64,000 bases of DNA from Oscillospiraceae bacterium (GTDB taxonomy: Bacteria; Bacillota; Clostridia; Oscillospirales; Ruminococcaceae): the NCBI GenBank assembly GCA_017847885.1, contig JAGAUA010000044.1, positions 1 to 64,000 on the forward strand, read 5' to 3'. Below, piece after piece: positions 8,039-16,237 of this stretch (its first letter is position 1; each line of letters begins with the position of its first letter). The position numbers and the translations under genes are program-made. Under the pieces are notes generated by a model. That model had not been told where the DNA came from, did no database searches, and saw only the letters and a list, made by a program, of their open reading frames with translations.

Positions 8039-8515
8039 TTACTTGCTGATAGCAAGAATTTCCATCTTAATAATTCCGATAGGCGCCTCGACCTCGATAA
8101 TGTCGCCGACCTTCTTTTTCAGCGCAGCAACGCCAATGGGAGCGTCCTCGGAAATTTTGTTGTTTTCGGGGTCAGCCTCGGTAGAACCTACTATCTGGAG
8201 GGTCATTTCCTCGTCAAGCTCAAGGTCTTTAAGGGTAACAACGGAGCCTACGCCGACCTCGTCGTTTGAAAGCTCGGACTCGTCAACGACCTGCGCGTTG
8301 GCAATAGTTGTCTCAAGCTCCTGAATTTTAGCTTCCAGAATACCCTGCTCGTTCTTTGCTTCGTCGTACTCTGCATTTTCCGAAAGGTCACCGAAAGCTC
8401 TTGCTTCTTTAAGCTTTTGTGCAACCTCTGCACGTCTTACGGTAACAAGATACTCAAGCTCCGCCTCCAGATTTTTAAAACCCTCGGCAGACATTCTAAC
8501 CTTTTTTACAGCCAT
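8039..8515 (-). CDS. greA: Transcription elongation factor GreA
   Basis: 158 aa, exact family length. The N-terminal coiled coil (about 10-75, with the tip acidic ENAEYDEAKNEQG segment) enters the RNA polymerase secondary channel and stimulates cleavage of backtracked RNA. The C-terminal FKBP-like domain (about 80-158) binds polymerase. AAAGGATTGG before ATG. First gene of greA-lysS behind a consensus promoter. Confidence 0.97.
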   Translation of the reverse strand: MAVKKVRMSAEGFKNLEAELEYLVTVRRAEVAQKLKEARAFGDLSENAEYDEAKNEQGILEAKIQELETTIANAQVVDESELSNDEVGVGSVVTLKDLELDEEMTLQIVGSTEADPENNKISEDAPIGVAALKKKVGDIIEVEAPIGIIKMEILAISK

Positions 8516-8561
8516 TTTGATCCAATCCTTTCTCGTATTTTTACAAACACTCTAAAATCTT

Positions 8562-8590
8562 ATTATATAGTATATTTTACCTCATGTCAA
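8562..8590 (-). promoter_or_regulatory. Consensus sigma-A promoter of greA-lysS
   Basis: TTGACA (plus 8585-8590), 17 bases, TATAAT (plus 8562-8567), both boxes perfect, 47 bases before greA. Confidence 0.85.
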
Positions 8591-8644
8591 GAGCGAAAAC
8601 TGCCGAAACCGCGGTATTTTCACGCCAAACACTCCGAAAAAGCT

Positions 8645-9577
8645 TTATTCCTCCGTATTTTCGCTGTCCGTGGACATACCGCCCCCGTTTATCTGCTCCA
8701 AAACGTCGTAAACCGCGCTGTCAAGCCGCGATGTGGGACGCTCGATCCTCTCCATGGTTTCTTCGTCCAGCACTATCACCCTGCCGTTTTTTAGCGCCTC
8801 AAGCCCCGATACCTCCTCGGGAAGGTCGTCTGTGTCCATCGTGCAGGGAATGATTATCCATTGGGGGGCAAGCTCCAGCAATTCCTCCGCGGTAAGGGAA
8901 TTATCCTCCTTGTCCCCTGCCGCATTTTTGCCGAAATGGGAGAAAAATTCCCCCGCAAATGTGGAATTTGAAGCGGCGGCAAGAGAGGGCGACATTATGT
9001 ACACAAAGCTTTCAACAGAATTTTCCGCCTTATAAAGCGCTTCCTTGAGAGGGTCAAGGGCGTCCTCGGCAGCAGCGGCGCTGTTGAGCTTTCCGCCAAA
9101 AACAGCCGAAATGTCGGTATAGCAGGCGTAAAGCTCGGCAACCGACTTGGGCGCGGATATTATCCATACCCTTGTGCCTGCGTTTTCAATTGCGGTAATG
9201 TCCTTTTTTGCAATGGGGCTTTGGGACATGAGCAGCTGGGGCGCAGCTTCGATTATAGCGTCCGCGTCGGGGTTTGCCGCAGAGCCAAGCTCCTTTTTCC
9301 CCGTTATGCTTTCGGGGTATTTGCAGTAAATGCTCCGCCCCGTGATCTTATCGGAATAACCCAGCTCGCAGATTATCTCGGTAAGCGCAGGAGACAGCGA
9401 GCCTACGGATTCGGGGGATTCATTGAAAATAAGCGAACCCACGGCAACGGGGTACGGACTTTCGGTAAAAACGGTTTCGGAAACAGGCTCGGGACTTTCC
9501 TCCACTATTTGGGTGCAGCCCCCAAGCATCAATACGGCAGCGGCAGCCGCAGCAATTCGGGTAACAAATCTGTACAA
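8645..9577 (-). CDS. BtuF/FhuD-like metal-chelate binding lipoprotein of an ABC transporter
   Basis: 310 aa from TTG 9577, seven bases after AAGAGGAGC; the longer frame to 9625 lacks a ribosome site. A signal peptide ends in lipobox LGGC. The mature part has the two-lobed class III binding-protein layout: SVGSLSPALTEIICELGYSDKI (split motif near residues 55-75), the central helix region, and a second lobe ending at about 300. Such proteins deliver cobalamin, haem or ferric siderophores to a BtuCD-type permease. No permease or ATPase is adjacent; a matching type of ATPase lies 48 kb away at 57854. The C-terminus is acidic. Substrate cannot be assigned. Confidence 0.8.
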   Translation of the reverse strand: MYRFVTRIAAAAAAVLMLGGCTQIVEESPEPVSETVFTESPYPVAVGSLIFNESPESVGSLSPALTEIICELGYSDKITGRSIYCKYPESITGKKELGSAANPDADAIIEAAPQLLMSQSPIAKKDITAIENAGTRVWIISAPKSVAELYACYTDISAVFGGKLNSAAAAEDALDPLKEALYKAENSVESFVYIMSPSLAAASNSTFAGEFFSHFGKNAAGDKEDNSLTAEELLELAPQWIIIPCTMDTDDLPEEVSGLEALKNGRVIVLDEETMERIERPTSRLDSAVYDVLEQINGGGMSTDSENTEE

Positions 9578-9625
9578 AATATAAGCTCCTCTTGATTCAA
9601 TAGTTACAAAAACAGTATAACACAA

Positions 9626-9890
9626 ATCCCGACAAATTACAATAGATTTATACTTGTTTTGACGAAAGCTAACTTTATTTCAAAATTATTAATAAGTCAA
9701 GGCAAGCGTTACATTAATTGTAAGATAATTTTGTTGAATTTCACCAAATATTTAAAAACTTATTGATATTTATAGTGATATATTATATAATTGTATTTGA
9801 ACATATTATTAAAGTATAAACGTTATTTCAACAAACGATTTCAAATATGCCAAAGGGGGAAATGTTTCCCGAGGGAAGCATTATTTTGCT
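9626..9890. other. AT-rich intergenic region before the EAL protein
   Basis: 265 bases with no gene. I looked for a c-di-GMP (GEMM) riboswitch and found no match. A small hairpin GGGAAA/TTTCCC lies at 9857-9870, and GAGGGAAG (9871-9878) serves as the ribosome site of the next gene. Confidence 0.5.
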
Positions 9891-12800
9891 ATGAATAATT
9901 ATAATCAAATCTGCAAAAAACTGATTATCACAAGCTGCATATGCACCGCCGTTATACTCTTGTGCGTTGTGCTTGCATTTATCCTTCCGCAGTACGGCGG
10001 AGCGGCTCTCACGTTTGCAGCGGTAACGGGAGCGTTTGGGGTATTCATGACGGCACGGACGCTGAAATTCCTTGCCGACGCTCTGAACGACAACGAAAAA
10101 AACATCAGCGCTTCCGATGATTATACCCAGATAAAGTACGACAGCAGCAAGGATGTTGCATATCTTTCCGAGAATTTTTCCGCAGTTACGGGCATAAGCG
10201 CCGCAAGCACCGTTATCAGCGGCACGGAATACCAAAAGCTGGTCTGCGAGCTGATTTCCTGCCCCTCCGATGTGGGCGCGGATATTTACATGGGCGCGCG
10301 CCCCGAAAGCTGGCTCAAGGTGCGAAGCTCCGAGGGCGGCAGGTACGAATACACCTTTATTACCGATGTTTCCGACCTTGCCGTATGCAAAAACATCATT
10401 AAAACTCTGAAATATTACGACAGCGACACGGGTCTGCGCTGCCGTGACGCTTTCATCTCAAAGGTGCGTGAGGTATCCGTAAAGAACACAGGCACTATCA
10501 GCCTTATAACCATACTTATCAGCGGCATCGACAAGCTGGTCTCCTTCAAGGGTACCTTTGCCGCGGACAGAACTATTGTTAAAGCCGCCGCACTTATCAA
10601 GCGCATGGAAAATCCTCGGAACATCTTTGCAGGCAGGTCGTCGGCAAACGAATTTTGCGTGCTTATGACTGACGTATCTGCGGAGACCTGCCTTGAATTT
10701 TCGGAAAAGCTTCTGAAAGGGATAAACGATATTCTTTCGGAAAGCGACGAGGCGGATTATGTTAACGTATTCTGTGGATATGCAATGTTCGAGGGTGCGG
10801 ACAACGACGTAATAACCATGCTTTCTTCCTCCGATTATGCCGCATATGAGGCAAAGACCTCGCAGTCCTCCATTCCCATGAAATTCAACGAGGAGCATTA
10901 CGCAATAAGCGCCTTTGATTTCAAAAAGCTTCAGGCTTTCAATTATGCTATCGAAAACAACCGTATCAACTACCATTTCCAGCCTATCGTTGACGCTCAC
11001 ACAGGCGAGATCTTCGGATACGAAGCGCTTATGCGTCCCCATGAAGTCGACGGCATCAGACTTTCTCCGCTGGAATTTCTGGAAATTGCCGACAATCAGG
11101 GTATGCTTGACCGCGTTGAGCTGCTTACTCTGAAAAACACGCTGTCGCTACTTTCGGAAAATCAGGACTTTTTCCGCACAAAGAAAATGTTCATCAACAG
11201 TATCCCCAACCGCTTTATTCCCGACGCTGACTATGAGGCGCTGTTTGAAAAATACAGCGGTATCTTCGACAAAATAATCATTGAGATAACCGAGGGATGC
11301 CCGATGACCCCCGAGTCTCTTGAGCTTATGAAGCGCCGCTACACCGACAAGCACGCTTCCATTGCCCTTGACGACTACGGCTCGGGCTATGCAAACGAAT
11401 CCTCTCTGATAACCATTCAGCCCGACTACATAAAGATAGACCGCTCCCTTATTATGGGTATAGATACCGACAACCGCAAAAAGCATCTTGTCTCCAACAT
11501 GATAAGCTTTGCGGAAAAGCACGGCATAAAGGCTCTTGCCGAGGGCGTCGAGACCTTCGGAGAGCTTGAAACGGTCATTACTCTCGGCGTTGACCTTATC
11601 CAAGGCTACTACACCTGCAAGCCCAATGCTGTTATCAACCTCGATATTCCCGCAGGAATCAAAAAGGAGATACTGGACATCAACCTCAAGGCTTTGGGAT
11701 ATAACCAAAAGGCTTATGTTATCGACACCTCTGAGCCTGTCAGTATTGTTAAGCTGGCGCTTGAGGGCTGCACCGACATTACCGTCAAGACCTCTCCCGT
11801 TACGCTTATCGGAGATTATGAGGTGCCCGTTAATATGCGCATAAACTGCGGCAACGGCTACGAGGGCACTATCAATATCCAAGACGTTAATATTTCGGGC
11901 ATAGACTCGCCTGTTCTCACACTTGGCAGGAATTGTAACGTTACGCTGAATGTTGAAAAAAGAAATAATTTTTCTTACGAGGGTATACGCGTGCCCGATT
12001 CAAGCAGCTTCAAGCTGACGGGAAACGGTACGCTCAATATGGATATCTCCGGCAATAACGGCGTTGTTATCGGCGGCAGCTTTATGCAGAAATTCGGTGC
12101 GATAACACTTGATTTCGGCGGAAAGCTGAATATCACCGCAAAGGGCGACAACATAATTGCAATAGGCGGAAGCTCGGGCATTGACAGCTCCTTTGTGCAT
12201 ATCCTCGGCGGCGAGATAAATGCCGCCCTTAAAGGTCCGTCGCTTATCGGCATCGGCGCTGTCACGGGAAATGTTGAAATCACCGCTGAAAGAAGCGTTA
12301 TCGGCATTTCCGCCGCAGGTCAGAATGTTGTGGGCATAGGCTCTGTCAAGGGAAAAGCCAATGTAGAGCTTGATTCCGATGTAAGCATCGTCTGCTCGGG
12401 CGACAACTGCTGCGCTGTCGGCGCGTTGGAGGGCGGCGGCGGAAAGGTCGTTACCAAGAACGGCAGCTTCAAGCTTAAGCTCAACGCCAAAAACACCGTC
12501 GGTATCGGTTCTGTCAACGGCAAGACCGAGGTTTCCGTCAATTCGGGCAGATACAGCATTTCCTGCGAGGGCAACAGTGCTGTCGGCATAGGCGACGCTT
12601 TCGGCTCGGAAAATATTACGATAACAAGCGGCACATTCAATATTTACACAGCCGCGTCCCTTGAAGTTCCTATCGGCACACGAAACGGCAAAACCACTAT
12701 TCACAGCGGAAACATTGTGATAGACAGCTCGGAGGATGTCAACGCGTTCAGCCCCTACGGCGACCCCCTTGAAAAGCGGATAATAGAGACTGACGGCGAA

Positions 12801-12908
12801 TTTTGCAGCAGCGTTGTTTTCGGCGGAAGCGAGTACACATACCGCGCCGAGCCGAATGAAGACGAAGGCATTGTTACCGTTTATCTGCCCGTGGGATACG
12901 AAATATAA
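9891..12908 (+). CDS. Membrane-anchored degenerate-GGDEF/EAL protein fused to a repetitive beta-helix-like domain
   Basis: 1005 aa. Two hydrophobic segments (about 11-32 and 36-56) anchor the N-terminus, leaving the rest cytoplasmic. Residues about 175-330 look like a GGDEF domain whose signature is lost (RSSANEF). The EAL domain (about 350-575) keeps the residues expected for c-di-GMP hydrolysis: GYEALMR, FINSIP, EITEG, LDDYGSGYA, IKIDRSLI, AEGVET and QGYY. From about 640 to 1000 there are at least eight units of 20-30 residues around a VGIGSVNGK-type turn (IGIGAVTG, VGIGSVKG, VGIGDAFG), as in right-handed beta-helix or Cthe_2159-like carbohydrate-binding domains. A cytoplasmic beta-helix on an EAL enzyme is unusual; its ligand is unknown. 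A terminator follows directly. Confidence 0.85.
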   Translation: MNNYNQICKKLIITSCICTAVILLCVVLAFILPQYGGAALTFAAVTGAFGVFMTARTLKFLADALNDNEKNISASDDYTQIKYDSSKDVAYLSENFSAVTGISAASTVISGTEYQKLVCELISCPSDVGADIYMGARPESWLKVRSSEGGRYEYTFITDVSDLAVCKNIIKTLKYYDSDTGLRCRDAFISKVREVSVKNTGTISLITILISGIDKLVSFKGTFAADRTIVKAAALIKRMENPRNIFAGRSSANEFCVLMTDVSAETCLEFSEKLLKGINDILSESDEADYVNVFCGYAMFEGADNDVITMLSSSDYAAYEAKTSQSSIPMKFNEEHYAISAFDFKKLQAFNYAIENNRINYHFQPIVDAHTGEIFGYEALMRPHEVDGIRLSPLEFLEIADNQGMLDRVELLTLKNTLSLLSENQDFFRTKKMFINSIPNRFIPDADYEALFEKYSGIFDKIIIEITEGCPMTPESLELMKRRYTDKHASIALDDYGSGYANESSLITIQPDYIKIDRSLIMGIDTDNRKKHLVSNMISFAEKHGIKALAEGVETFGELETVITLGVDLIQGYYTCKPNAVINLDIPAGIKKEILDINLKALGYNQKAYVIDTSEPVSIVKLALEGCTDITVKTSPVTLIGDYEVPVNMRINCGNGYEGTINIQDVNISGIDSPVLTLGRNCNVTLNVEKRNNFSYEGIRVPDSSSFKLTGNGTLNMDISGNNGVVIGGSFMQKFGAITLDFGGKLNITAKGDNIIAIGGSSGIDSSFVHILGGEINAALKGPSLIGIGAVTGNVEITAERSVIGISAAGQNVVGIGSVKGKANVELDSDVSIVCSGDNCCAVGALEGGGGKVVTKNGSFKLKLNAKNTVGIGSVNGKTEVSVNSGRYSISCEGNSAVGIGDAFGSENITITSGTFNIYTAASLEVPIGTRNGKTTIHSGNIVIDSSEDVNAFSPYGDPLEKRIIETDGEFCSSVVFGGSEYTYRAEPNEDEGIVTVYLPVGYEI

Positions 12909-12916
12909 AAACACAG

Positions 12917-12956
12917 CAAGCCTGTACCGAATAAGCGTACAGGCTTGTTCTATTTT
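12917..12956 (+). terminator. Terminator of the EAL gene
   Basis: Perfect 11-bp stem CAAGCCTGTAC / GTACAGGCTTG, 9-base loop, then TTCTATTTT. It separates the EAL gene from yabP. Confidence 0.85.
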
Positions 12957-12998
12957 GCGCTGTTCAAGCATATCCTTAAACAAAAAGGAGTGCTGATC

Positions 12999-13280
12999 AT
13001 GAATGAAGTAAGCAAAAACACGGCTGTTCACAATATCGTTATCGAGGGACGGAAAAAGCTGTCCGTTTCGGGCGTTACGGACGTTGACCATTTCGACGAA
13101 AACACGGTGCTGCTCTACACAAGCATGGGCGAGCTGACCGTCCGCGGAACAGACCTTCACGTCAACGACCTTTCGGTGGGAAGCGGCGAAATGAACATCG
13201 AGGGGGAAATAAAAAGCATTGCCTACGGCGACCCCGACCGCGTTTCTCCCCTTTCATTTATAGGCAAAATTTTTCGTTAA
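12999..13280 (+). CDS. yabP: Sporulation protein YabP
   Basis: 93 aa from ATG 12999 (AAAGGAGTGCTGATC upstream). The whole length matches the YabP/YqfC fold: HNIVIEGRKKLSVSGVTDVD, then a TSMGELTVRGTDLHVNDLSV block and the EGEIKSIAY end. In Bacillus it is made in the mother cell and is needed for proper spore cortex/coat development. It starts the order yabP-yabQ-divIC-yabR, conserved in Bacillus. A sigma-E promoter is expected upstream, but I could not place it confidently. Confidence 0.92.
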   Translation: MNEVSKNTAVHNIVIEGRKKLSVSGVTDVDHFDENTVLLYTSMGELTVRGTDLHVNDLSVGSGEMNIEGEIKSIAYGDPDRVSPLSFIGKIFR

Positions 13281-13292
13281 CGAGGTGGAAAC

Positions 13293-13766
13293 TTGCAGTT
13301 AGAAACCTTCTTTTCGGTATCTCAGCATACCTCGCTTTTTCTGCTTTCCGTGGTGCTGGGCGCGGCGCTGGGCGTGGTTTACGACTGCTTCCGGGTGCTT
13401 AGGATAGTATTCCCCCCTGCGGCAAAAAGCGGCGCGGTCATTGCGGAGGACATAATTTTCTGGCTGATATACGGCTTTTGCATATTCCTCTACTCCTCCG
13501 TTCTGGCACGGGGGCAGATACGCTTTTTCATTTTTCTCGGCTCGATAATCGGCTTTACTTTGTATATCCTTACCCTCGGCAACCTTGTTACGGGGGTCAT
13601 AAGGCGCGTTGTTACGGCTTTTTACAGAATTTTACGTAAAGTATATTCCCTTACAATTGGACCTGTTGTAAAAAAGTTAAGAATAATTTGTCAAAAAGTT
13701 TTTCGTTTTTTTGTGGGAAGTCATGAAAATACCCCAAATAATAAAAGAAGTAGCAAAAACCCTTGA
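13293..13766 (+). CDS. yabQ: Spore cortex biosynthesis protein YabQ
   Basis: 157 aa from TTG 13293, after GAGGTGGAAAC, 12 bases beyond yabP. Four hydrophobic segments (about 13-33, 45-68, 75-90, 92-108) with LGAALGVVYDCFRVLR, the typical YabQ signature. The protein is an integral membrane protein of the forespore outer membrane needed for cortex formation. The C-terminal basic tail after residue 110 is cytoplasmic. Its gene order next to yabP and divIC supports the call. Confidence 0.9.
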   Translation: MQLETFFSVSQHTSLFLLSVVLGAALGVVYDCFRVLRIVFPPAAKSGAVIAEDIIFWLIYGFCIFLYSSVLARGQIRFFIFLGSIIGFTLYILTLGNLVTGVIRRVVTAFYRILRKVYSLTIGPVVKKLRIICQKVFRFFVGSHENTPNNKRSSKNP

Positions 13767-13792
13767 AAAATATACTCGGTTTGGTGTATAAT
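13763..13792 (+). promoter_or_regulatory. Sigma-A-type promoter of divIC
   Basis: TTGAAA (13763-13768), 18 bases, TATAAT (13787-13792), overlapping the yabQ stop. It gives vegetative expression of divIC independent of the sporulation genes. Confidence 0.7.
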
Positions 13793-13846
13793 AAGAAAGC
13801 TAAATTGGATTCGTCTGAGCGGAAATAACCAAACGGAGGTGACTTT

Positions 13847-14191
13847 ATGAACGAAGCTGATTTGCGTGCAAAAAAAGCCAAGGTCAAGTACGTTCTGAAA
13901 AAGAAAAAACAAAGTCACCCATTACTTAGATTGTTTATAACCGTATCGGGGCTTGCATTCGTTGTTTACTGCGTAAGCTCCATTGTTCTCACTCAGGCGG
14001 AAATTGCCGAAAAAAAGCAGGAGCTTGACGCACTTATCGTCGAGGCTGAACTGCTTGAAGAAGCTAATGACGGGTATCAGAGCATCCTTTCGGAGGATGA
14101 CGAGGCTGCGTTCATGGAGCGATATGCCGTTGAGGTGCTGGGGTACGCTTACCCCAACGAACGCCGTTTCTATGATACTACGGGAAATTAA
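13847..14191 (+). CDS. divIC: Septum formation initiator DivIC/FtsB family
   Basis: 114 aa, AACGGAGGTGACTTT before ATG. Basic cytoplasmic N-terminus (to about 25), one membrane segment (about 28-46), then a coiled coil (about 50-80) and a short C-terminal domain with ERYAVEVLGYAYPNER, typical of DivIC. It bridges FtsL and DivIB in the divisome. Position between yabQ and the S1-domain gene matches Bacillus. Confidence 0.92.
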   Translation: MNEADLRAKKAKVKYVLKKKKQSHPLLRLFITVSGLAFVVYCVSSIVLTQAEIAEKKQELDALIVEAELLEEANDGYQSILSEDDEAAFMERYAVEVLGYAYPNERRFYDTTGN

Positions 14192-14246
14192 GAAGTTACC
14201 CTAAGGGGTCACATAAATTTCAAACGAGAGGATAAAAAAGTTTTTT

Positions 14247-14711
14247 ATGCAGTTGGATGTAGGAAAAATTTACGAGGGTAAGGTTACGGGTATTACAAAA
14301 TTCGGCGCATTCGTTGAGCTTGAACCGGGCACAACAGGCATGGTACATATCAGCGAGGTCGCAAGCACTTTTGTAAGCGAGATCAAGGATCATCTGACAG
14401 AGGGTCAGACCGTCAAAGTCAAGGTGCTTTCGGTCAGTGAGGACGGCAAGATATCGCTGTCCATAAAGAAGGCTGTGGACAATCCCCCTCCGCGCAAGGA
14501 TTTCAAGCGTGGCGGCAATGGAGGAAACAACGGCGGCAGGCGTTTTGACGGGGGCAATAACAACAAGCCCCAGCAGGAAAAGGCTCCGCTTACTCCCGAG
14601 GCAGCTTTTGAGGATATGCTGAACAAGTTCAAGCAAAGCTCCGACGAGCGCATGGGCGACTTGAAAAAGGTGCTTGACAACAAGCGCAGAAGTCCGTCCA
14701 GAAGAAAGTAA
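14247..14711 (+). CDS. yabR: S1-domain RNA-binding protein YabR
   Basis: 154 aa. One S1 domain at residues 1-72 (LDVGKIYEGKVTGITKFGAF, then GMVHISEVA and VKVLSVSEDGKISLSIK). A low-complexity Gly/Asn/Arg linker (about 80-115) and a basic tail NKRRSPSRRK follow. Such general-stress/GSP13-like proteins bind RNA or ribosomes. The disordered RGG-like linker is longer than in Bacillus YabR. Ends the conserved cluster, followed by a strong terminator. Confidence 0.88.
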   Translation: MQLDVGKIYEGKVTGITKFGAFVELEPGTTGMVHISEVASTFVSEIKDHLTEGQTVKVKVLSVSEDGKISLSIKKAVDNPPPRKDFKRGGNGGNNGGRRFDGGNNNKPQQEKAPLTPEAAFEDMLNKFKQSSDERMGDLKKVLDNKRRSPSRRK

Positions 14712-14720
14712 GACAAATTT

Positions 14721-14755
14721 AAGCCGTACACGTTTTGAAGCGTGTACGGCTTTTG
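14721..14755 (+). terminator. Terminator of divIC-yabR
   Basis: 10-bp perfect stem GCCGTACACG / CGTGTACGGC followed by TTTTGTG. It also lies at the end of the convergent gpr gene. Confidence 0.85.
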
Positions 14756-14760
14756 TGCGG

Positions 14761-15618
14761 CTACGACAGCGCGGTGATATCCTCAATGGTAAGCATTGGC
14801 TGGACGGCTTTGTTTATCGAGTAGGCTATAAGCCGCGCGGCACGTTCGATAAGCTTGTCAACGTCACGGGGCGTGACCATCATGTTGGGCAGGTGCTTGT
14901 CGGGAGGATTGCCCGTGATGTTCTCCACAATGGTGTGCATATCCACAACAGTCGGCACGCCTATCGCTATAACGGGTATGCCCAGAGTTATCTCGGAAAG
15001 CTCCTTGCGGCGGTTCTGCACCCCAGAGCCGGGGGAAATACCCGTGTCGGTAAGCTGTATCGTTGTGCCCAAGCGCGACACATCGGAGCAGGCAAGGGCG
15101 TCGATAACTATTACGCAGTCGGGCTTTACGGTGTCGCAGAGGGAGCGTATGACCTCCGCGGCTTCAATGCCCGTCTGTCCCAGAACGCCCGGGGCGATAG
15201 CCGTCACATGGTTGAGTTTTTTCAGATAATGCCCCTCGGGAAGCTCGTTTTGGAGGTGACGGGTCGCAATTATCCGCGATACGACCAAGGGACCGAGGGC
15301 GTCGGGGGTTATGTCCGAGTTACCGAGACCTGCCACAAGCACGTTTTTTCTTTCGCTTCCCTTGAGGGATATTATTTCGGCAGCTATGTTTGCCACCTGC
15401 TCCTCAAAGTCATCGGGGTTAGCGGAAAGACGGTCGGTCTCAACGGTTATATACCGTCCCTTTGTCTTGCCGATACGAAACCCCGCAACCGAATTTGTGA
15501 CGATGATTTCCGTTATGGAGCAGGCTGAGCTTTTCCGCAGCTTCCGTTTTATTCCGTCGGGCAGGCTTGCGGCGTCCTCGTCTATCATTTCTACTGCAAG
15601 GTCGGTTCTTATTGCCAT
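14761..15618 (-). CDS. gpr: Germination protease GPR
   Basis: 285 aa, AAAGGAATGTATTACC before ATG. N-terminal MAIRTDLAVEM carries the conserved RTDLA autoprocessing region, followed by NVLVAGLGNSDITPDALGP (about 93-110) and the DALACSDVSRLGTTIQL and GVPTVVDMHTI blocks of the A25 peptidase family. GPR is made as a zymogen in the forespore and degrades small acid-soluble proteins at germination. Usual length is about 320-370, so this one is somewhat short at the C-terminus. It is divergent from rpsT, as in other Firmicutes. spoIIP, often next door, is absent here. Confidence 0.95.
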   Translation of the reverse strand: MAIRTDLAVEMIDEDAASLPDGIKRKLRKSSACSITEIIVTNSVAGFRIGKTKGRYITVETDRLSANPDDFEEQVANIAAEIISLKGSERKNVLVAGLGNSDITPDALGPLVVSRIIATRHLQNELPEGHYLKKLNHVTAIAPGVLGQTGIEAAEVIRSLCDTVKPDCVIVIDALACSDVSRLGTTIQLTDTGISPGSGVQNRRKELSEITLGIPVIAIGVPTVVDMHTIVENITGNPPDKHLPNMMVTPRDVDKLIERAARLIAYSINKAVQPMLTIEDITALS

Positions 15619-15703
15619 GGTAATACATTCCTTTCATAATTATTTTTCGGCAATATGTCCAAAAACCGCCGCAAAAATTTTCTGCATTTTTGTATGTTGC
15701 CTA

Positions 15704-15732
15704 TTGCAAAAAGCACGAAAAAATGTTAATAT
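15704..15732 (+). promoter_or_regulatory. Sigma-A-type promoter of rpsT
   Basis: TTGCAA (15704-15709), 17 bases, TAATAT (15727-15732). It implies a leader of about 180 bases before rpsT. Confidence 0.65.
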
Positions 15733-15739
15733 TATTATT

Positions 15740-15922
15740 AGGCTTTTGCAGGTAACTGTGTGCGGTTAAGGCAGTCGTGCTGTCAAATCCTTATGGTACC
15801 TGATAACTTAGAGGTGCGTCATTACACCCGTCAAGACCTTCCGTGTCCGGTCTTGCTGATGGTTATGCCGATTTTATGTTATTATTACCGTAAAAAATCA
15901 AATTATTAAGGAGAGTATAGCT
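15740..15922 (+). ncRNA. Structured 5' leader of rpsT (candidate S20 autoregulatory leader)
   Basis: About 180 non-coding bases separate the predicted start from the rpsT ATG. They hold a hairpin CAAGACC / GGTCTTG (15832-15838 / 15849-15855) and a second, AGGTG(..)CACC near 15811-15829. A long, more GC-rich leader before a single ribosomal gene suggests autoregulation, but I cannot match it to a known leader family. Confidence 0.4.
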
Positions 15923-16186
15923 ATGCCAAACATTAAATCCGCAAAGAAGAGAGTAAAGGTTATCGCTACAAAAACTGCACAGAACAAGACTGTTAAGTCC
16001 AACCTCAAGACCGTTCTCAAGAACGCTGACGCTGCTTGCGCTGCTAAGGCTGACAATTCCGAGGCTGCAATCAGACTCGCAATGAAGAAGGTTGACCAGG
16101 CTGCTGCTAAGAACCTCATTCACAAGAATGCTGCTGCAAGAAAGAAGTCTCAGCTTGCTAAGAAGCTCAACGCTGCTAAGGCTTAA
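15923..16186 (+). CDS. rpsT: 30S ribosomal protein S20
   Basis: 87 aa, family length. Begins MPNIKSAKKRVKVIATKTAQ with the highly basic helical pattern of S20, and ends HKNAAARKKSQLAKKLNAAK. Binds 16S rRNA at the base of the 30S body. TAAGGAGAGTATAGCT before ATG. Single-gene unit with promoter, leader and terminator. Confidence 0.97.
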   Translation: MPNIKSAKKRVKVIATKTAQNKTVKSNLKTVLKNADAACAAKADNSEAAIRLAMKKVDQAAAKNLIHKNAAARKKSQLAKKLNAAKA

Positions 16187-16206
16187 TTTCGTTAAATAAA
16201 ATATTT

Positions 16207-16236
16207 GAGGGTATCGCGGTGCGGTACCCTCTTTTT
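16207..16236 (+). terminator. Terminator of rpsT
   Basis: GAGGGTA / TACCCTC with GC-rich loop and CTTTTTG following. Confidence 0.85.
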
Positions 16237-16237
16237 G

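Noticed and set aside
9626..9890. Possible c-di-GMP riboswitch before the EAL gene
   Set aside because: No GEMM-I or GEMM-II conserved blocks were found; the region is AT-rich with only a 6-bp hairpin.
12000..13160. 386-codon minus-strand ORF opposite the beta-helix region
   Set aside because: Antisense to the EAL fusion and crosses its terminator and yabP; no start signals.
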